Below the pieces are notes generated by a model. That model was not told the DNA's origin. It made no database searches and saw only the letters and a program-made list of their open reading frames with translations. Source: Streptomyces alanosinicus (GTDB lineage: Bacteria; Actinomycetota; Actinomycetes; Streptomycetales; Streptomycetaceae). Taken from it: DNA of 64,000 nucleotides. Location of the stretch: NCBI RefSeq assembly GCF_014650595.1, contig NZ_BMVG01000003.1, positions 310,001 through 374,000 of the forward strand, written 5' to 3'. A program made the position numbers and the translations under genes. How positions within the stretch are numbered: position 1 is the stretch's first letter; each line of letters opens with the position of its first letter. Shown here one piece after another: positions 41,684-50,568 of the stretch.

Positions 41684-42333
41684 CGGGTGGCACCCTTCCT
41701 CGGCATCCAGGGAGTCAGGAGGCGGCGGACGAGCACCAGCAGGGCGTCGGCGAGGATGCCGAGCAGCGCCGTGGTCAGCACCGAGTTCACGGCCAGGGCG
41801 GGCCGGTGGTAGGTGGTGGCGGCGTACAGCATGTTGCCGAGCGCGCCCTGGTTGCCGATGAGCATGCCGACGCTGACCAGGGAGAGACTGGACACGGTCG
41901 CCACCCGCAGGCCCGCGATGATCGCGGGTACGGCGATGGGCAACTGGACCTGGAGATAACGGCGTACGGCGCCGAGGCCCATGGCCTGCGCGGCGGCCAG
42001 GGTCTCCTGCGGCACCGAGCGGACGCCGTCCACGATCGCCGGGACCAGCACCACCAGGCTGTAGATCGCGAGCGGGATCATCACCGTGGTCTCGCTCTGC
42101 CCGAAGTAGTCGATGAGCACGACGAAGAAGGCCAGCGACGGGATCGAGTAGAGCACGGTGGTGACGCCGAGGACGGGCGGGTAGACCCAGCGGAAGCGGA
42201 CGCACAGCTGGGCCACGGGCAGCGCGACGAGCAGCCCGACGAGCACCGGCAGCAGGCCTTCGCGCACATGCAGCCCGACGAGGCCGAGGTAGCTGTACTC
42301 CAGATCGCTCGGGAGGTCGAAGAATCCGTTCAT
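41680..42333 (-). CDS. Osmoprotectant ABC transporter permease (first)
   Basis: A 217-residue permease with about 6 helices: LREGLLPVLVGLLVALPVAQL, VLGVTTVLYSIPSLAFFVVLI, MIPLAIYSLVVLVPAIVDGV and LALTVNSVL-type segments, and the EAA loop (AAAQAMGLGAVRRYLQVQLPIAVPAIIAGLRV). The start ATG 42333 overlaps the ATPase stop by 4 bp, so the operon is tightly coupled. The pair of unequal permeases is typical of OpuC/ProU-like systems. Confidence 0.92.
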   Translation of the reverse strand: MNGFFDLPSDLEYSYLGLVGLHVREGLLPVLVGLLVALPVAQLCVRFRWVYPPVLGVTTVLYSIPSLAFFVVLIDYFGQSETTVMIPLAIYSLVVLVPAIVDGVRSVPQETLAAAQAMGLGAVRRYLQVQLPIAVPAIIAGLRVATVSSLSLVSVGMLIGNQGALGNMLYAATTYHRPALAVNSVLTTALLGILADALLVLVRRLLTPWMPRKGATR

Positions 42334-43472
42334 CGGACGGCCTTGACCTCGGCGTCGTCCGCGGCCCGGCTGTGGGCGGCGCGGATGGCCTCGCCGATCA
42401 CCTGCTGGGAGACGACGCCGACGGCGCGTCCCTCGCCGTCCACCGCGACGGCCCAGCCGGTGGGCGAGAGCACGGCGCCGTCGAGCGCGGTGCGCAGCGA
42501 GTCGGCGCTGGGCACGAACGGCCGCCCGTGGTCGAGGAGTTGGTCACGCCCGATGGCCCCGGCGGTGAGCCGGTCCGGCTCGCTCCAGCCGAGCGGACGG
42601 CCGTCGAGGTCGGTGACGAGGAGATAGGGGGCGTCCGCGCGGGAGGCGAGCTGGTCGGCGTCGGCGTCGATGCCCACGATCGGCGCGGTCTGCAACTCCA
42701 GGCCGGCGGACGGGAAGAAGGAGAGCCGGCGGATGCCGCGGTCGGCGCCGAGGAAGTCCTCCACGAAGGCGTCGGCGGGCGCGCTGAGCAGGTCGGCGGG
42801 CGGGGCGAACTGGGCGAGCCGGCCGCCGGTGCGCAGCACGGCGACCATCGTGCCGAGCTTGATGGCCTCGTCGATGTCATGGGTGACGAAGACGATCGTC
42901 TTGCCCAACTCGTCCTGGATGCGCAGGAGTTCGTCCTGGAGTCCCTTGCGTACCACCGGGTCGACGGCGGAGAAGGGCTCGTCCATGAGCAGCACCGGCG
43001 GATCGGCGGCGAGCGCCCGGGCCACGCCGACGCGCTGCTGCTGGCCGCCGGAGAGCTGGTACGGGTACCGCTTGGCGAGCGCGGCGTCGAGCCCCACCCG
43101 CTCCATCAGTTCGGCGGCCCGGACACGGGCCTCCTTCTTGGGTGTGCCGAGCAGACGGGGCACGGTCGCGATGTTGTCGAGGATGGTGCGGTGCTGGAAG
43201 AGACCGGCGTTCTGGATGACGTAACCCATCGAGCGGCGCAGGGTGTTGACCGGCTGCTGCCGGATGTCCGTACCGTCGAGCAGGATGCCGCCCTCGGTGG
43301 GCTCCACCATGCGGTTGATCATCCGTAGGGTCGTCGTCTTGCCGCAGCCGGAGGGCCCGACGAGGACGGTGATCGCGCGGTCCGGTATGTCCAGCGACAA
43401 CCGGTCGACCGCGACCGTGCCGTCCGGGTACCGCTTCGTGACTGAATCTATCCGTATCAAAACGCCGAACAC
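42330..43472 (-). CDS. Osmoprotectant ABC transporter ATP-binding protein
   Basis: ATPase of the OpuCA/ProV type, 380 residues. Walker A is GPSGCGKTT (39-47), the Q-loop VIQNAGLFQHRTI, the signature LSGGQQQR (140-147) and Walker B LLMDEPFSAVDP. A C-terminal region of about 130 residues (270-380) resembles paired CBS domains (VTDLDGRPLGWSEP, VDGEGRAVGVVSQQVIG), which in related proteins gate transport by ionic strength. The start is GTG 43472. It heads the minus-strand operon with the two permeases; the binding-protein gene follows only after a 4.3-kb gap. Confidence 0.93.
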   Translation of the reverse strand: MFGVLIRIDSVTKRYPDGTVAVDRLSLDIPDRAITVLVGPSGCGKTTTLRMINRMVEPTEGGILLDGTDIRQQPVNTLRRSMGYVIQNAGLFQHRTILDNIATVPRLLGTPKKEARVRAAELMERVGLDAALAKRYPYQLSGGQQQRVGVARALAADPPVLLMDEPFSAVDPVVRKGLQDELLRIQDELGKTIVFVTHDIDEAIKLGTMVAVLRTGGRLAQFAPPADLLSAPADAFVEDFLGADRGIRRLSFFPSAGLELQTAPIVGIDADADQLASRADAPYLLVTDLDGRPLGWSEPDRLTAGAIGRDQLLDHGRPFVPSADSLRTALDGAVLSPTGWAVAVDGEGRAVGVVSQQVIGEAIRAAHSRAADDAEVKAVR

Positions 43473-43607
43473 CCTTCGGGTTTGGCAGCTTCCGCCCGTT
43501 TTCGGCCAAGGTCGTCGGTGCGCAGGCCGTTGCGGAGGAGAGTCTAGACCGCGAGTGTTTCAGCGTTCTGGCGGGTGAATTGCCAGATCCCGTCCAGCGG
43601 ATCAGGC

Positions 43608-44339
43608 CTACGGCAGGCCCTGGGCCACCGGAAGTCCCCGGGTACGGAGCACCTGGCGGGCGGTGTCGATCGCGAAGACCTCGCAGCCGGTGCGGGCGGC
43701 GGCCCAGGCCGGGCCGTCCGCGCCCAGGGCGAAGGCGGCCGTGGCGGTCGCGTCGGCCTCGGTCAGGGTCGGGGCCACCACGGTGAGGCTGAGCAGTCCG
43801 GTCGCGGGGCGCCCGGTGCGGCCGTCGAGGATGTGCTCGCCGCGCTCGTACCCCCCGGATGTCGCCACCGCCGCGTCGGTGACCGCCAGCACGGCACACA
43901 CCTGGTCGGCCTGTTCGGGGTGCCGTATCCCGACCCGCCAGGGCCCGCCGGAGACGAACACGTCGCCGCCGGCGTTGAGGCAGAACCGCCTGGCCCCGGC
44001 GGCCGTCAGCAGCCCGGCCGCCCGCTGCACGGACCAGCCCTTGACCACCGCGCACGGATCGAAGCCCCGGCCGGGCAGCCGGGCGTCGAAGGCGCCGCCG
44101 GTCGCGCCGCGCAGGTCCGCGCAGAGGCCGAGCACCTCCGTCAGGTCCGCGCTCAGCTCGCCGTCCGCCAACGCGCCGCGCCCGTACCGGGACACCTCGC
44201 TGTCGGGCTTGAACGGGCTGAAGCGGACGTCGGCCTCGCGCAGCCAGGCGAAGACGGCGTCCGCGGCCCCGGTGAAGTCCCCCTCGTCGTCGATCCGCAG
44301 CGAGACGGGAAACCCCATGACGTGTTCGACATGCCGCAC
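43608..44339 (-). CDS. apbE: FAD:protein FMN transferase ApbE
   Basis: ApbE family flavin transferase, 243 residues, which attaches FMN to Thr/Ser of exported proteins. Landmarks are MRHVEHVMGFPVSLRI, the segment FKPDSEVSRYGRG, the flavin-binding FDPCAVVKGWSVQRAAGLL and FCLNAGGDVFVSGG, and ATSGGYERGEHILDGRTGRPATG. It has no signal peptide, unlike many Gram-negative homologues, so transfer may take place inside or as an unusual exported form. It follows the FMN-binding gene with one base between the stop and its ATG, so the acceptor is presumably that protein (its SGAT motif). Operon with the ferric-reductase-like gene. Confidence 0.93.
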   Translation of the reverse strand: MRHVEHVMGFPVSLRIDDEGDFTGAADAVFAWLREADVRFSPFKPDSEVSRYGRGALADGELSADLTEVLGLCADLRGATGGAFDARLPGRGFDPCAVVKGWSVQRAAGLLTAAGARRFCLNAGGDVFVSGGPWRVGIRHPEQADQVCAVLAVTDAAVATSGGYERGEHILDGRTGRPATGLLSLTVVAPTLTEADATATAAFALGADGPAWAAARTGCEVFAIDTARQVLRTRGLPVAQGLP

Positions 44340-44340
44340 G

Positions 44341-44790
44341 TCAGTGGCCCTTGGCGTCGATCGCGGCCTGGAGGGACTTCGTGTATCCCTCGCTCGTGAC
44401 CGTGGCCCCGGACACCGAGTCGATATGGGCGCTCTGTGCCTTGAGCGTCTCCGTGACCAGTTCCGGTATGGCCCACTTGGTCTGCGGATGGTGCGGCGCC
44501 TGCAGCATCCGCACGGAGGCTATCCGGTCGCCCCGGAAGGTCACCTCGACCTGGAAGACGCCCTTCACGGTGTCCACCGCGGTGCCCGGAACGACCTTCG
44601 TGGAGGCCACGGTGGACGACGGGGAGGACGAGGAGGCCGGGGAGACCGGGGCGGAGGAGGCGGGTGAGGGGGGCGCGGAGGGCTCCGCGGCCTGCGCCGT
44701 GGTGGTCGTGGACCCGGTGGACGGGTGGTAGCGCCACACCGGGATCAGACCCGCGACGGTCAGCAGGAAGACGGGGATGACTCGCTTCAC
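44341..44790 (-). CDS. Exported FMN-binding domain protein
   Basis: Small extracytoplasmic flavoprotein of 149 residues. An N-terminal signal or anchor helix (VIPVFLLTVAGLIPVW, about 4-20) is followed by a Ser/Pro/Ala linker (about 30-65). The FMN_bind domain (about 66-149) contains GVFQVEVTFRGDRIASVRML and DSVSGATVTSEGY. Thr130 in SGAT is the predicted attachment site for FMN by ApbE. It lies 16 bp downstream of the ferric-reductase-like gene and 1 bp from apbE, so all three are one transcript. It probably carries electrons from the membrane enzyme to an outside acceptor. Confidence 0.9.
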   Translation of the reverse strand: MKRVIPVFLLTVAGLIPVWRYHPSTGSTTTTAQAAEPSAPPSPASSAPVSPASSSSPSSTVASTKVVPGTAVDTVKGVFQVEVTFRGDRIASVRMLQAPHHPQTKWAIPELVTETLKAQSAHIDSVSGATVTSEGYTKSLQAAIDAKGH

Positions 44791-44806
44791 GGTGGGATGC
44801 CCTCTC

Positions 44807-46144
44807 TCAGCCCGCGAGGCTGAAGCGCTCGAAGTGGATCTGCCGCTTGGGCACGCCCAGGTCGGCCAGACTGCGCAGCACCGCGGCCATCATTGCGGGC
44901 GGCCCGCACAGGAAGATGTCCCGTTCGTCGATGTCCGGCACGAGCCGCGCCAGCTCGCGCGGCGCGAGCCGGTCGGGGACGATCGGCCCGGTCACCAGGT
45001 GCAGCTCGGCGCCCTTGGCGAGGGCGAGGTCGCACAGCTCGTCGTAGAGGACGGCGTCGCGGTCGGTGGCGACCCGGTAGATGACCACGGCGTGGCCGTC
45101 CAGGTCCTCCAGCAGCGCCCGGATGGGTGTGACGCCGACGCCGCCGGCGATCAGCACGGCATCCGGCCGGGTGCGGTGCAGCGTGGTGAACGCGCCGTAG
45201 GGGCCCTCGGCGAAGACGCGGGTGCCGACCTTGAGCCGGCGCAGGGCGGCGCTGCCGTCGCCGGCCGCCTTGGCGGTCAGGCGCAGGGTGCGGCCGTCGG
45301 GGGCGGCCGACAGCGAGAACGGGTTGGCCTGCCACCAGCGGTCCCGGGTGAGGAACCGCCACAGGAAGAACTGGCCGGCCTGCGCGGGCAGCCGGTCCAG
45401 GTCGCGGCCGGTGACATAGACGGAGACCACGTCGTCCGACTCGGGGACGACCGCCGACACCCGCAGCCGGTGCCGCAGGTTCCGCCACAGCGGCAGCGCC
45501 AGCCGGCCCAGGAACACCGCGCTGAGTGCCAGGCCCCACACCGTGTACCAGTACGTCCGCGCGGCCTGCGACGAGGTGAAGGTCGTACCGACGGAGACCT
45601 GGTGGGTGAAGGCGAGGACCACGGCGACGTAGGTGTACAGATGGATGAAGTGCCAGGTCTCGTAGGCGAGCCGACGCCGGGCCCAGCGGGCCGAGACCGC
45701 GCCGACCAGGACGATCAGCCCGAGCGCGACGGCGGCGCGCAGCACGCCCTCGGTGGTCTCGGCGAGGTTCACCAGCTGGTTCACCGGGTCCAGCGAGGAC
45801 GCCTCGGCGTACCCGAAGGTGATGAACACGGCGTGGGTGAGCAGGGCCCACAGGACACCGAAGCCGGTGCGCCGGTGCCAGGAGGTCAGCCGGTCCATGC
45901 CGATCCGGCGGTCCAGCCAGGGCAGCCGGGCCACCAGCAGCAGTTGGAAGGCCATGAGGAGGGCGCCGTACAGGCCGGCGAGGCGGCCCAGCACGATCAG
46001 CGTGTTCGAGGCGAAGCCGGCCTGGGCGAAGAACCAGCCGACCGTCGCCGCGTTGGCGATCAGCAGGATGTGGAGGCCGGAACGCGCCATGACCCGGGGG
46101 CGGATGGCCGTGGGGGGCGCGGGACGGGTCTGGAGGGTCGTCAC
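44807..46144 (-). CDS. Ferric reductase-like transmembrane ferredoxin reductase
   Basis: Membrane flavocytochrome of 445 residues. The N-terminal half has about six helices with likely haem ligand His residues in TSWHRRTGFGVLWALLTHAVF and ETWHFIHLYTYVAVVLAFTHQ. The C-terminal half is a ferredoxin-NADP reductase fold: FAD-binding NPFSLSAAPDG, NAD(P)-binding AGGVGVTPIRALL and CGPPAMMAAVL. It should move electrons from NAD(P)H across the membrane. The start is GTG 46144 after AAGGAG. The next two genes encode an FMN-binding acceptor and the ApbE flavinylase, so the unit resembles described extracytosolic electron-transfer systems. Confidence 0.92.
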   Translation of the reverse strand: MTTLQTRPAPPTAIRPRVMARSGLHILLIANAATVGWFFAQAGFASNTLIVLGRLAGLYGALLMAFQLLLVARLPWLDRRIGMDRLTSWHRRTGFGVLWALLTHAVFITFGYAEASSLDPVNQLVNLAETTEGVLRAAVALGLIVLVGAVSARWARRRLAYETWHFIHLYTYVAVVLAFTHQVSVGTTFTSSQAARTYWYTVWGLALSAVFLGRLALPLWRNLRHRLRVSAVVPESDDVVSVYVTGRDLDRLPAQAGQFFLWRFLTRDRWWQANPFSLSAAPDGRTLRLTAKAAGDGSAALRRLKVGTRVFAEGPYGAFTTLHRTRPDAVLIAGGVGVTPIRALLEDLDGHAVVIYRVATDRDAVLYDELCDLALAKGAELHLVTGPIVPDRLAPRELARLVPDIDERDIFLCGPPAMMAAVLRSLADLGVPKRQIHFERFSLAG

Positions 46145-46425
46145 GGACGGCAGCTCCTTGATCGGGTCCTGGGTGACGAGCTTCGCCCGCGGATGCTGTC
46201 GTTCTCCTGTCGGACGACTGTCACTCGAGTATCGAAACGGCCGCAGGGGGACGGCAGCTCGGACGGGGCCGAACGGGTGACGCGGGAGGGGCGGGCGGAG
46301 AAAGTACGGAGCCGGCGCGCGAGGCGGCGGACGCGTTCCGCGCGGCCCGGGGCCTGCCGGTGGCGAGAGCGCCGGCGCAGGCCCATGGCGGGAGCCTGCC
46401 GCCGGCCGCCGGACGACAGCCGCCC

Positions 46426-47796
46426 TTACGGTGATTCCGCGCCGGCGACCGGCCCCTGCCGCACATGCGGCCGAGCCGCCAGCGCGGCCACGTCGTCCTC
46501 CGCGTGCCGCGCGTCCAACTGACGGAGGATGGCGTCCAGAACATTGTCGAGCCCGCCCCCGGCAGGGAAACGGACGGCGGACAGCCGGGCCAGAGAGACG
46601 TCGATGTCCTCTCCGCGGCGCTCCACCAACCCGTCGGTGAAGAGCACCAGGGTCTCCCCCTCGGCCAGCGAGTGTGTGGCCGACTCATAGCCGCCGAACC
46701 CGGTGCCCAACGGCGGTCCGACGGGAACCGGCACTATGGAGGCCCCGCCGCCGGCGGCGATGCGCACCGGCGGCAGATGCCCCGCGCTGGCCAGCGTGAC
46801 CTGATGGCGCCCGGGGTCGACACGGGCGAGCAGACAGGTGGCGGGCCGCAGCTCGGCCTCCTTGGAGGCGATCTCGTCCATCTGCCGCAGCACCCGGTGC
46901 GGGGGCAGGTCGGCGGAGGCTATGTAGCGCAGGGAGGAACGGTAGGCGTTCATGTCGACGGCGGCCTCCAGGCCGTGCCCCATGACATCGCCGACCACCA
47001 GCAGGGTCCGTCCGAAGTGCAGCCGTACCGTCTCGCACCAGTCGCCGCCGACCAGGACGCCGCCGCCGGCCGGCAGATAGCGGATGGCGATGTCGAGGTT
47101 GGGGTGCGGGCGGCCGGGCTCGGAGAGCAGGGCGCGCTGCAGATCACCGGCGGTGCGGTTGACGGCCTCATAGGCGCGCGCATGCCGGATGTGGGAGGCG
47201 GCGCGCTCGGCGAGCAGGCTGAGCAGCTCGCCCTCCGCGCGGCGCAGCGGCGGCCCGGAGCGCGCCCACACCAGGACGCCGTACACATCGTCACCGCTGG
47301 TCAGCGGCGCGCACACGGCGACCTGGGAGCGGGGTGAGCTCACCGGTTGCAGCCAGGGTTCCAGCTGCTGGCCGAGTGCCGGTACGGCGGCCTCGCGGGC
47401 CACCGCGGCGGCCCAGCGGGCATCCGGCAGCGCGTCGGCGTCCCCGGTGATCGCCTCGTACCCCGAGATGGTCTGGCCGGTGCGGCGCATCACGGCGGCC
47501 GTGCCGTCGGCCAGCCGTACGACGGCCCGGGTCAGCTCGGCGCAGGTCGCGGCCTCGTCGAGGGTCCTGCCTATCCCGGCCAGTGTGTCCCGCAGCATGC
47601 TCAGCCGCGCCCCGGCCGCCTCGTCATCGGCAGTCGGCACGCCTTCCGCCGCCTCCGCGGTTCCCGCGGGGTCCTCGGACTGCGCGGACGTCGCAGTTCC
47701 GTCGTGCCCGGTGCCGGTCTCGCGGTGCCGGCCGCTGTCGGCGGGCACAGGCCTGCGACGAGACTGAATCCAGCGCGCCACACCCAACATCCTCAC
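46426..47796 (-). CDS. GAF-SpoIIE (PP2C) serine phosphatase
   Basis: A protein of about 456 residues with an Ala/Glu-rich N-terminus, a GAF-like sensory domain (about 70-215; LARTLDEAATCAELTRAVVRL, LTSGDDVYGVLVWARSGPPL) and a SpoIIE/RsbU-type PP2C phosphatase (about 230-445; VGGDWCETVRLHFGRTLLVVGDVMGHGLEAAVDM, AGHLPPVRI, LVLFTDGLVERRGEDID). The metal-binding Asp residues in GGDW, GDVMGHG and TDGLVERR are kept. It probably controls an anti-sigma factor antagonist by dephosphorylation. The start is uncertain between GTG 47796 and ATG 47790. It has no linked anti-sigma gene here. Confidence 0.88.
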   Translation of the reverse strand: MRMLGVARWIQSRRRPVPADSGRHRETGTGHDGTATSAQSEDPAGTAEAAEGVPTADDEAAGARLSMLRDTLAGIGRTLDEAATCAELTRAVVRLADGTAAVMRRTGQTISGYEAITGDADALPDARWAAAVAREAAVPALGQQLEPWLQPVSSPRSQVAVCAPLTSGDDVYGVLVWARSGPPLRRAEGELLSLLAERAASHIRHARAYEAVNRTAGDLQRALLSEPGRPHPNLDIAIRYLPAGGGVLVGGDWCETVRLHFGRTLLVVGDVMGHGLEAAVDMNAYRSSLRYIASADLPPHRVLRQMDEIASKEAELRPATCLLARVDPGRHQVTLASAGHLPPVRIAAGGGASIVPVPVGPPLGTGFGGYESATHSLAEGETLVLFTDGLVERRGEDIDVSLARLSAVRFPAGGGLDNVLDAILRQLDARHAEDDVAALAARPHVRQGPVAGAESP

Positions 47797-48069
47797 AGAA
47801 TCTCAAACCGGGGCGAACGGGGCACAAGCCTCATCCATCCCAGCGGGTGCGCCGGGCGGGCAGCCCGGTACCCGGATCGAGGCGACCGTCCCTGCCCACG
47901 CTCCGCCGCCTCTCCCCCTCCGATTTCCGACGGCGTTCATCTTCGACCGGTCGGACCCTGTCCAGCATCTCTTTTGCCAGATTCGGAGTGTCGATCGATC
48001 GAGGATGACTCGACCGATCGACGGGGCGCTCTCCGGGCGGGCCCGGCGGGGAGCGGTTGACCTGGGCGG

Positions 48070-48477
48070 TCAGCCCTCGTCGGGCGTCAGCCGCAGGGAG
48101 ATGGAGTTGATGCAGTAGCGCTGGTCGGTTGGGGTCGGGTAGCCCTCACCCGCGAAGACATGCCCGAGATGGGAGCCGCAGCGGGCACAGCGCACCTCGG
48201 TGCGGACCATCCCGTGGGAGCGGTCCTCGATCAGCTCGACGGCGTCGGTGTCCTTCGGGTCGAAGAACGACGGCCAGCCGCAGTGCGACTCGAACTTCGT
48301 GTCCGAGGTGAACAGTTCGGCGCCGCAGGCACGGCAGGAGTAGACGCCCGTGGTCTTGGTGTCCGTGTACTCACCGGTGAAGGCCGGCTCGGTGCCCGCC
48401 TGGCGCAGCACGGCGTACTCGGCCGGGTTCAGCTCCGCGCGCCACTGCTCGTCCGGCTTCTCGACGTCGTACGACAT
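48070..48477 (-). CDS. msrB: Peptide-methionine (R)-S-oxide reductase MsrB
   Basis: MsrB reduces methionine-R-sulfoxide in proteins. 135 residues from ATG 48477 (MSYDVEKPDEQWRAELNPAEY), which has AAGGGG upstream. Zinc-binding pairs CRACGAEL and CARCGSHLGHVF give four cysteines, FESHCGWPSF holds the resolving-type Cys and Trp, and RYCINSISLRL holds the catalytic Cys. A longer start, GTG 48498, overlaps the murC stop by 4 bp, which would couple it with murC. The genes are adjacent and in the same direction. Confidence 0.95.
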   Translation of the reverse strand: MSYDVEKPDEQWRAELNPAEYAVLRQAGTEPAFTGEYTDTKTTGVYSCRACGAELFTSDTKFESHCGWPSFFDPKDTDAVELIEDRSHGMVRTEVRCARCGSHLGHVFAGEGYPTPTDQRYCINSISLRLTPDEG

Positions 48478-48494
48478 GAGCGTCAGCCCCTTGT

Positions 48495-49883
48495 TCACTG
48501 CGAAAGGCGGTCCAGGATCAGCGGGCCCAGGTCGGTCACGTCGCCCGCGCCCATGGTGAGAACGAGATCACCGGGCTTCGCCATTCCCGCGATCACGGCG
48601 GGAATGGCGTCCTTGTCGTGTACGGCGGTGACGTCGGCGCCGGCGGCGCGCGCGGCCTCGATGATCAGCTCGCTGGTCACGCCGGGGATCGGGTCCTCCC
48701 GGGCCGGGTAGATGTCGAGGACCACCGAGGCGTCGGCGAGGGCCAGCGCCTGGCCCATCTCCTTGCCCAGCTCCTGGGTGCGGGAGAACAGGTGCGGCTG
48801 GAAGACGACGAGGATCCGGGCGTCACCGGCGGCCGCGCGCATGGCCTCCAGGTCGGCGGTCATCTCCGTGGGGTGGTGGGCGTAGGAGTCGATGACCTGC
48901 ACCCCGGCGGCCTCGCCCTTGAGCTGCAGGCGCCGCTTGACCCCGGTGTAGGCGGCGATCGCGGGCGCCAGCTCCGCGGCCGGGATGCCGAGTGCGGCAC
49001 CGGCGGTGAGCGCGGCGACGGCGTTGAGGGCGTAGTGCCGGCCGGGCACGGACACCGCGAAGGTCAGCTCCTGCCCGTCCAGCAGCGCGGTGACCCGGCT
49101 CTTGAGCCCCTGCGGCTCGATGGCCGTGACCCGCACATCGGCGTCCTCGGCCGCGCCGTAGGTCACGGTCCGCACCGAGCCCGCCAGCCGCCGGGTCAGC
49201 TCCCGCGCCCCCTCGTGGTCGGCGGAGATCACCAGGGTGCCACCGGGGACGATCTTCCCGGCGAAGATCTCGAAGGACTCGTAGATCTCGTCCATCGAGG
49301 CGTAGTTGGCGTGGTGGTCCAGCTCGACGTTGAGGACGATGGCGACCTCGGGCGCGTACTTGTGGAAGCTGCGGTCCGATTCGTCCGCCTCGGCCACGAA
49401 GATGTCACCCTCGCCGTGCAGCGCGTTGGAGCCGGGCGCGTCCAGGTCGCCGCCGATGGCGTACGAAGGCCCGAGGTCCAGCTCGGCCAGGGAGACGGCC
49501 AGCATCGAGGTGGTCGTCGTCTTGCCGTGGGTACCGGCCACGGCGATCGGACGCAGCCCCTCCATCAGCGCGGCGAGCGCGTCGGAGCGGTGCACCACCG
49601 GGATGCCCAGTTCGGCGGCGCGGGCCAGCTCGGGGTTGTCCTGGCGGATCGCCGACGACACCACGACACAGCTCGCGTCGTCGGCGAGGTGCTCCGTGGC
49701 ATGCCCGATGTGCACGGTGACCCCGAGCGCCCGCAGCGCCTCGGCGGTCGCCGACTCCTTGGCATCACTGCCGGCCACCTTCGCCCCGCGCTGCGCGAGG
49801 ATCTTGGCGATCCCCGACATCCCGGCGCCGCCGATGCCGATGAAGTGCGGTCGGTCCATGGCGGCAGGAAGGCCGGGTGCCAT
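48495..49883 (-). CDS. murC: UDP-N-acetylmuramate-L-alanine ligase MurC
   Basis: Cytoplasmic Mur ligase that adds L-Ala to UDP-MurNAc in peptidoglycan synthesis; 462 residues, the usual size. It contains the Rossmann-like N-domain GIGGAGMSGIAKILA, the P-loop VAGTHGKTTTTSMLA, FVAEADESDRSFHKYAP (Glu in the active site), NVELDHHANYASM and SYAHHPTEMTADLEA, with VVFQPHLFSRTQ in the C-terminal domain. ATG 49883 follows GGGGAGA. It lies outside a dcw cluster, in keeping with a stand-alone murC in Streptomyces. msrB follows. Confidence 0.96.
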   Translation of the reverse strand: MAPGLPAAMDRPHFIGIGGAGMSGIAKILAQRGAKVAGSDAKESATAEALRALGVTVHIGHATEHLADDASCVVVSSAIRQDNPELARAAELGIPVVHRSDALAALMEGLRPIAVAGTHGKTTTTSMLAVSLAELDLGPSYAIGGDLDAPGSNALHGEGDIFVAEADESDRSFHKYAPEVAIVLNVELDHHANYASMDEIYESFEIFAGKIVPGGTLVISADHEGARELTRRLAGSVRTVTYGAAEDADVRVTAIEPQGLKSRVTALLDGQELTFAVSVPGRHYALNAVAALTAGAALGIPAAELAPAIAAYTGVKRRLQLKGEAAGVQVIDSYAHHPTEMTADLEAMRAAAGDARILVVFQPHLFSRTQELGKEMGQALALADASVVLDIYPAREDPIPGVTSELIIEAARAAGADVTAVHDKDAIPAVIAGMAKPGDLVLTMGAGDVTDLGPLILDRLSQ

Positions 49884-49962
49884 GTGTTTCTCCCCAGAGA
49901 CGAATGCGAGCGGAAGCAGGCCTAGCCTATGCCGAGCCCCGTCCTTCCTCCGACAGCCGAGG

Positions 49963-50439
49963 TCACTGCACCTTGCTGTGCGAGAACAGCTTCAGCACCG
50001 GCACGCCCACCCTGTGCCGGGCCCGGGAAGCCCAGTCCCGGTGGAAGAACTCCTCCACATAGTGGGGGTCGGTGAGCACGATCACCTCATCGGCGGACAC
50101 CTCCGCCACCAGCGACTTCAGCGCGTCCAGCGGATGGTCCTCGACCAGCCGCCCCTCGGCCCGGCTCCCCGCGGAGCGCAGCGCCCGCAGGGACACGTCG
50201 AGGGCCTGCTGTCCGACGCTCCTGGCGTCCTCCCCCTCCGGGGTCTCCCGCTCGCGCACCGCCTCGTCCAGTTCGCCGAGCGCGATGTCGTCGATGGCCC
50301 GCAGCAGGCGGTCCGCCTGGTCGCCGCGCGGCTGGAGGAGCACATGGAAGGCGACCGGCTCGTCCCCGTGCAAGGTGCTGACGAACTCCACGTCGGCGGA
50401 CGTCAGGGCCTTCTCGATCATCAGAACGCTCGTGAACAC
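49963..50439 (-). CDS. Conserved hypothetical protein (universal-stress-like)
   Basis: A 158-residue protein that I recognise as conserved in Streptomyces beside murC, often called indole-3-glycerol phosphate synthase without support. It lacks TrpC barrel motifs. It reads MFTSVLMIEKALTSADVEFVSTLHGDEPVAFHVLLQPRG, then helical segments and a C-terminal EVIVLTDPHYVEEFFHRDWASRARHRVGVPVLKLFSH, which suggests a UspA-like nucleotide-binding alpha/beta fold. GTG 50439 has GGAGAAGAGG upstream and is preferred over the open extension. Function unknown; murC begins 80 bp downstream. Confidence 0.75.
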   Translation of the reverse strand: MFTSVLMIEKALTSADVEFVSTLHGDEPVAFHVLLQPRGDQADRLLRAIDDIALGELDEAVRERETPEGEDARSVGQQALDVSLRALRSAGSRAEGRLVEDHPLDALKSLVAEVSADEVIVLTDPHYVEEFFHRDWASRARHRVGVPVLKLFSHSKVQ

Positions 50440-50568
50440 CAAACGCCTCTTCTCCTCCGTGGGCCCGGACGAGGCCCCTGCGGAAACCATCCTGCCCCGT
50501 GATCACACGGTTCTGCCGGACTAAGTCTGCCCTCCGGAAGCTAACCGGAACGGCATATTCCGCCGATT

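Noticed and set aside
49963..50439. Indole-3-glycerol phosphate synthase
   Set aside because: Too short and lacks TrpC barrel motifs; the old label appears to be a misannotation.
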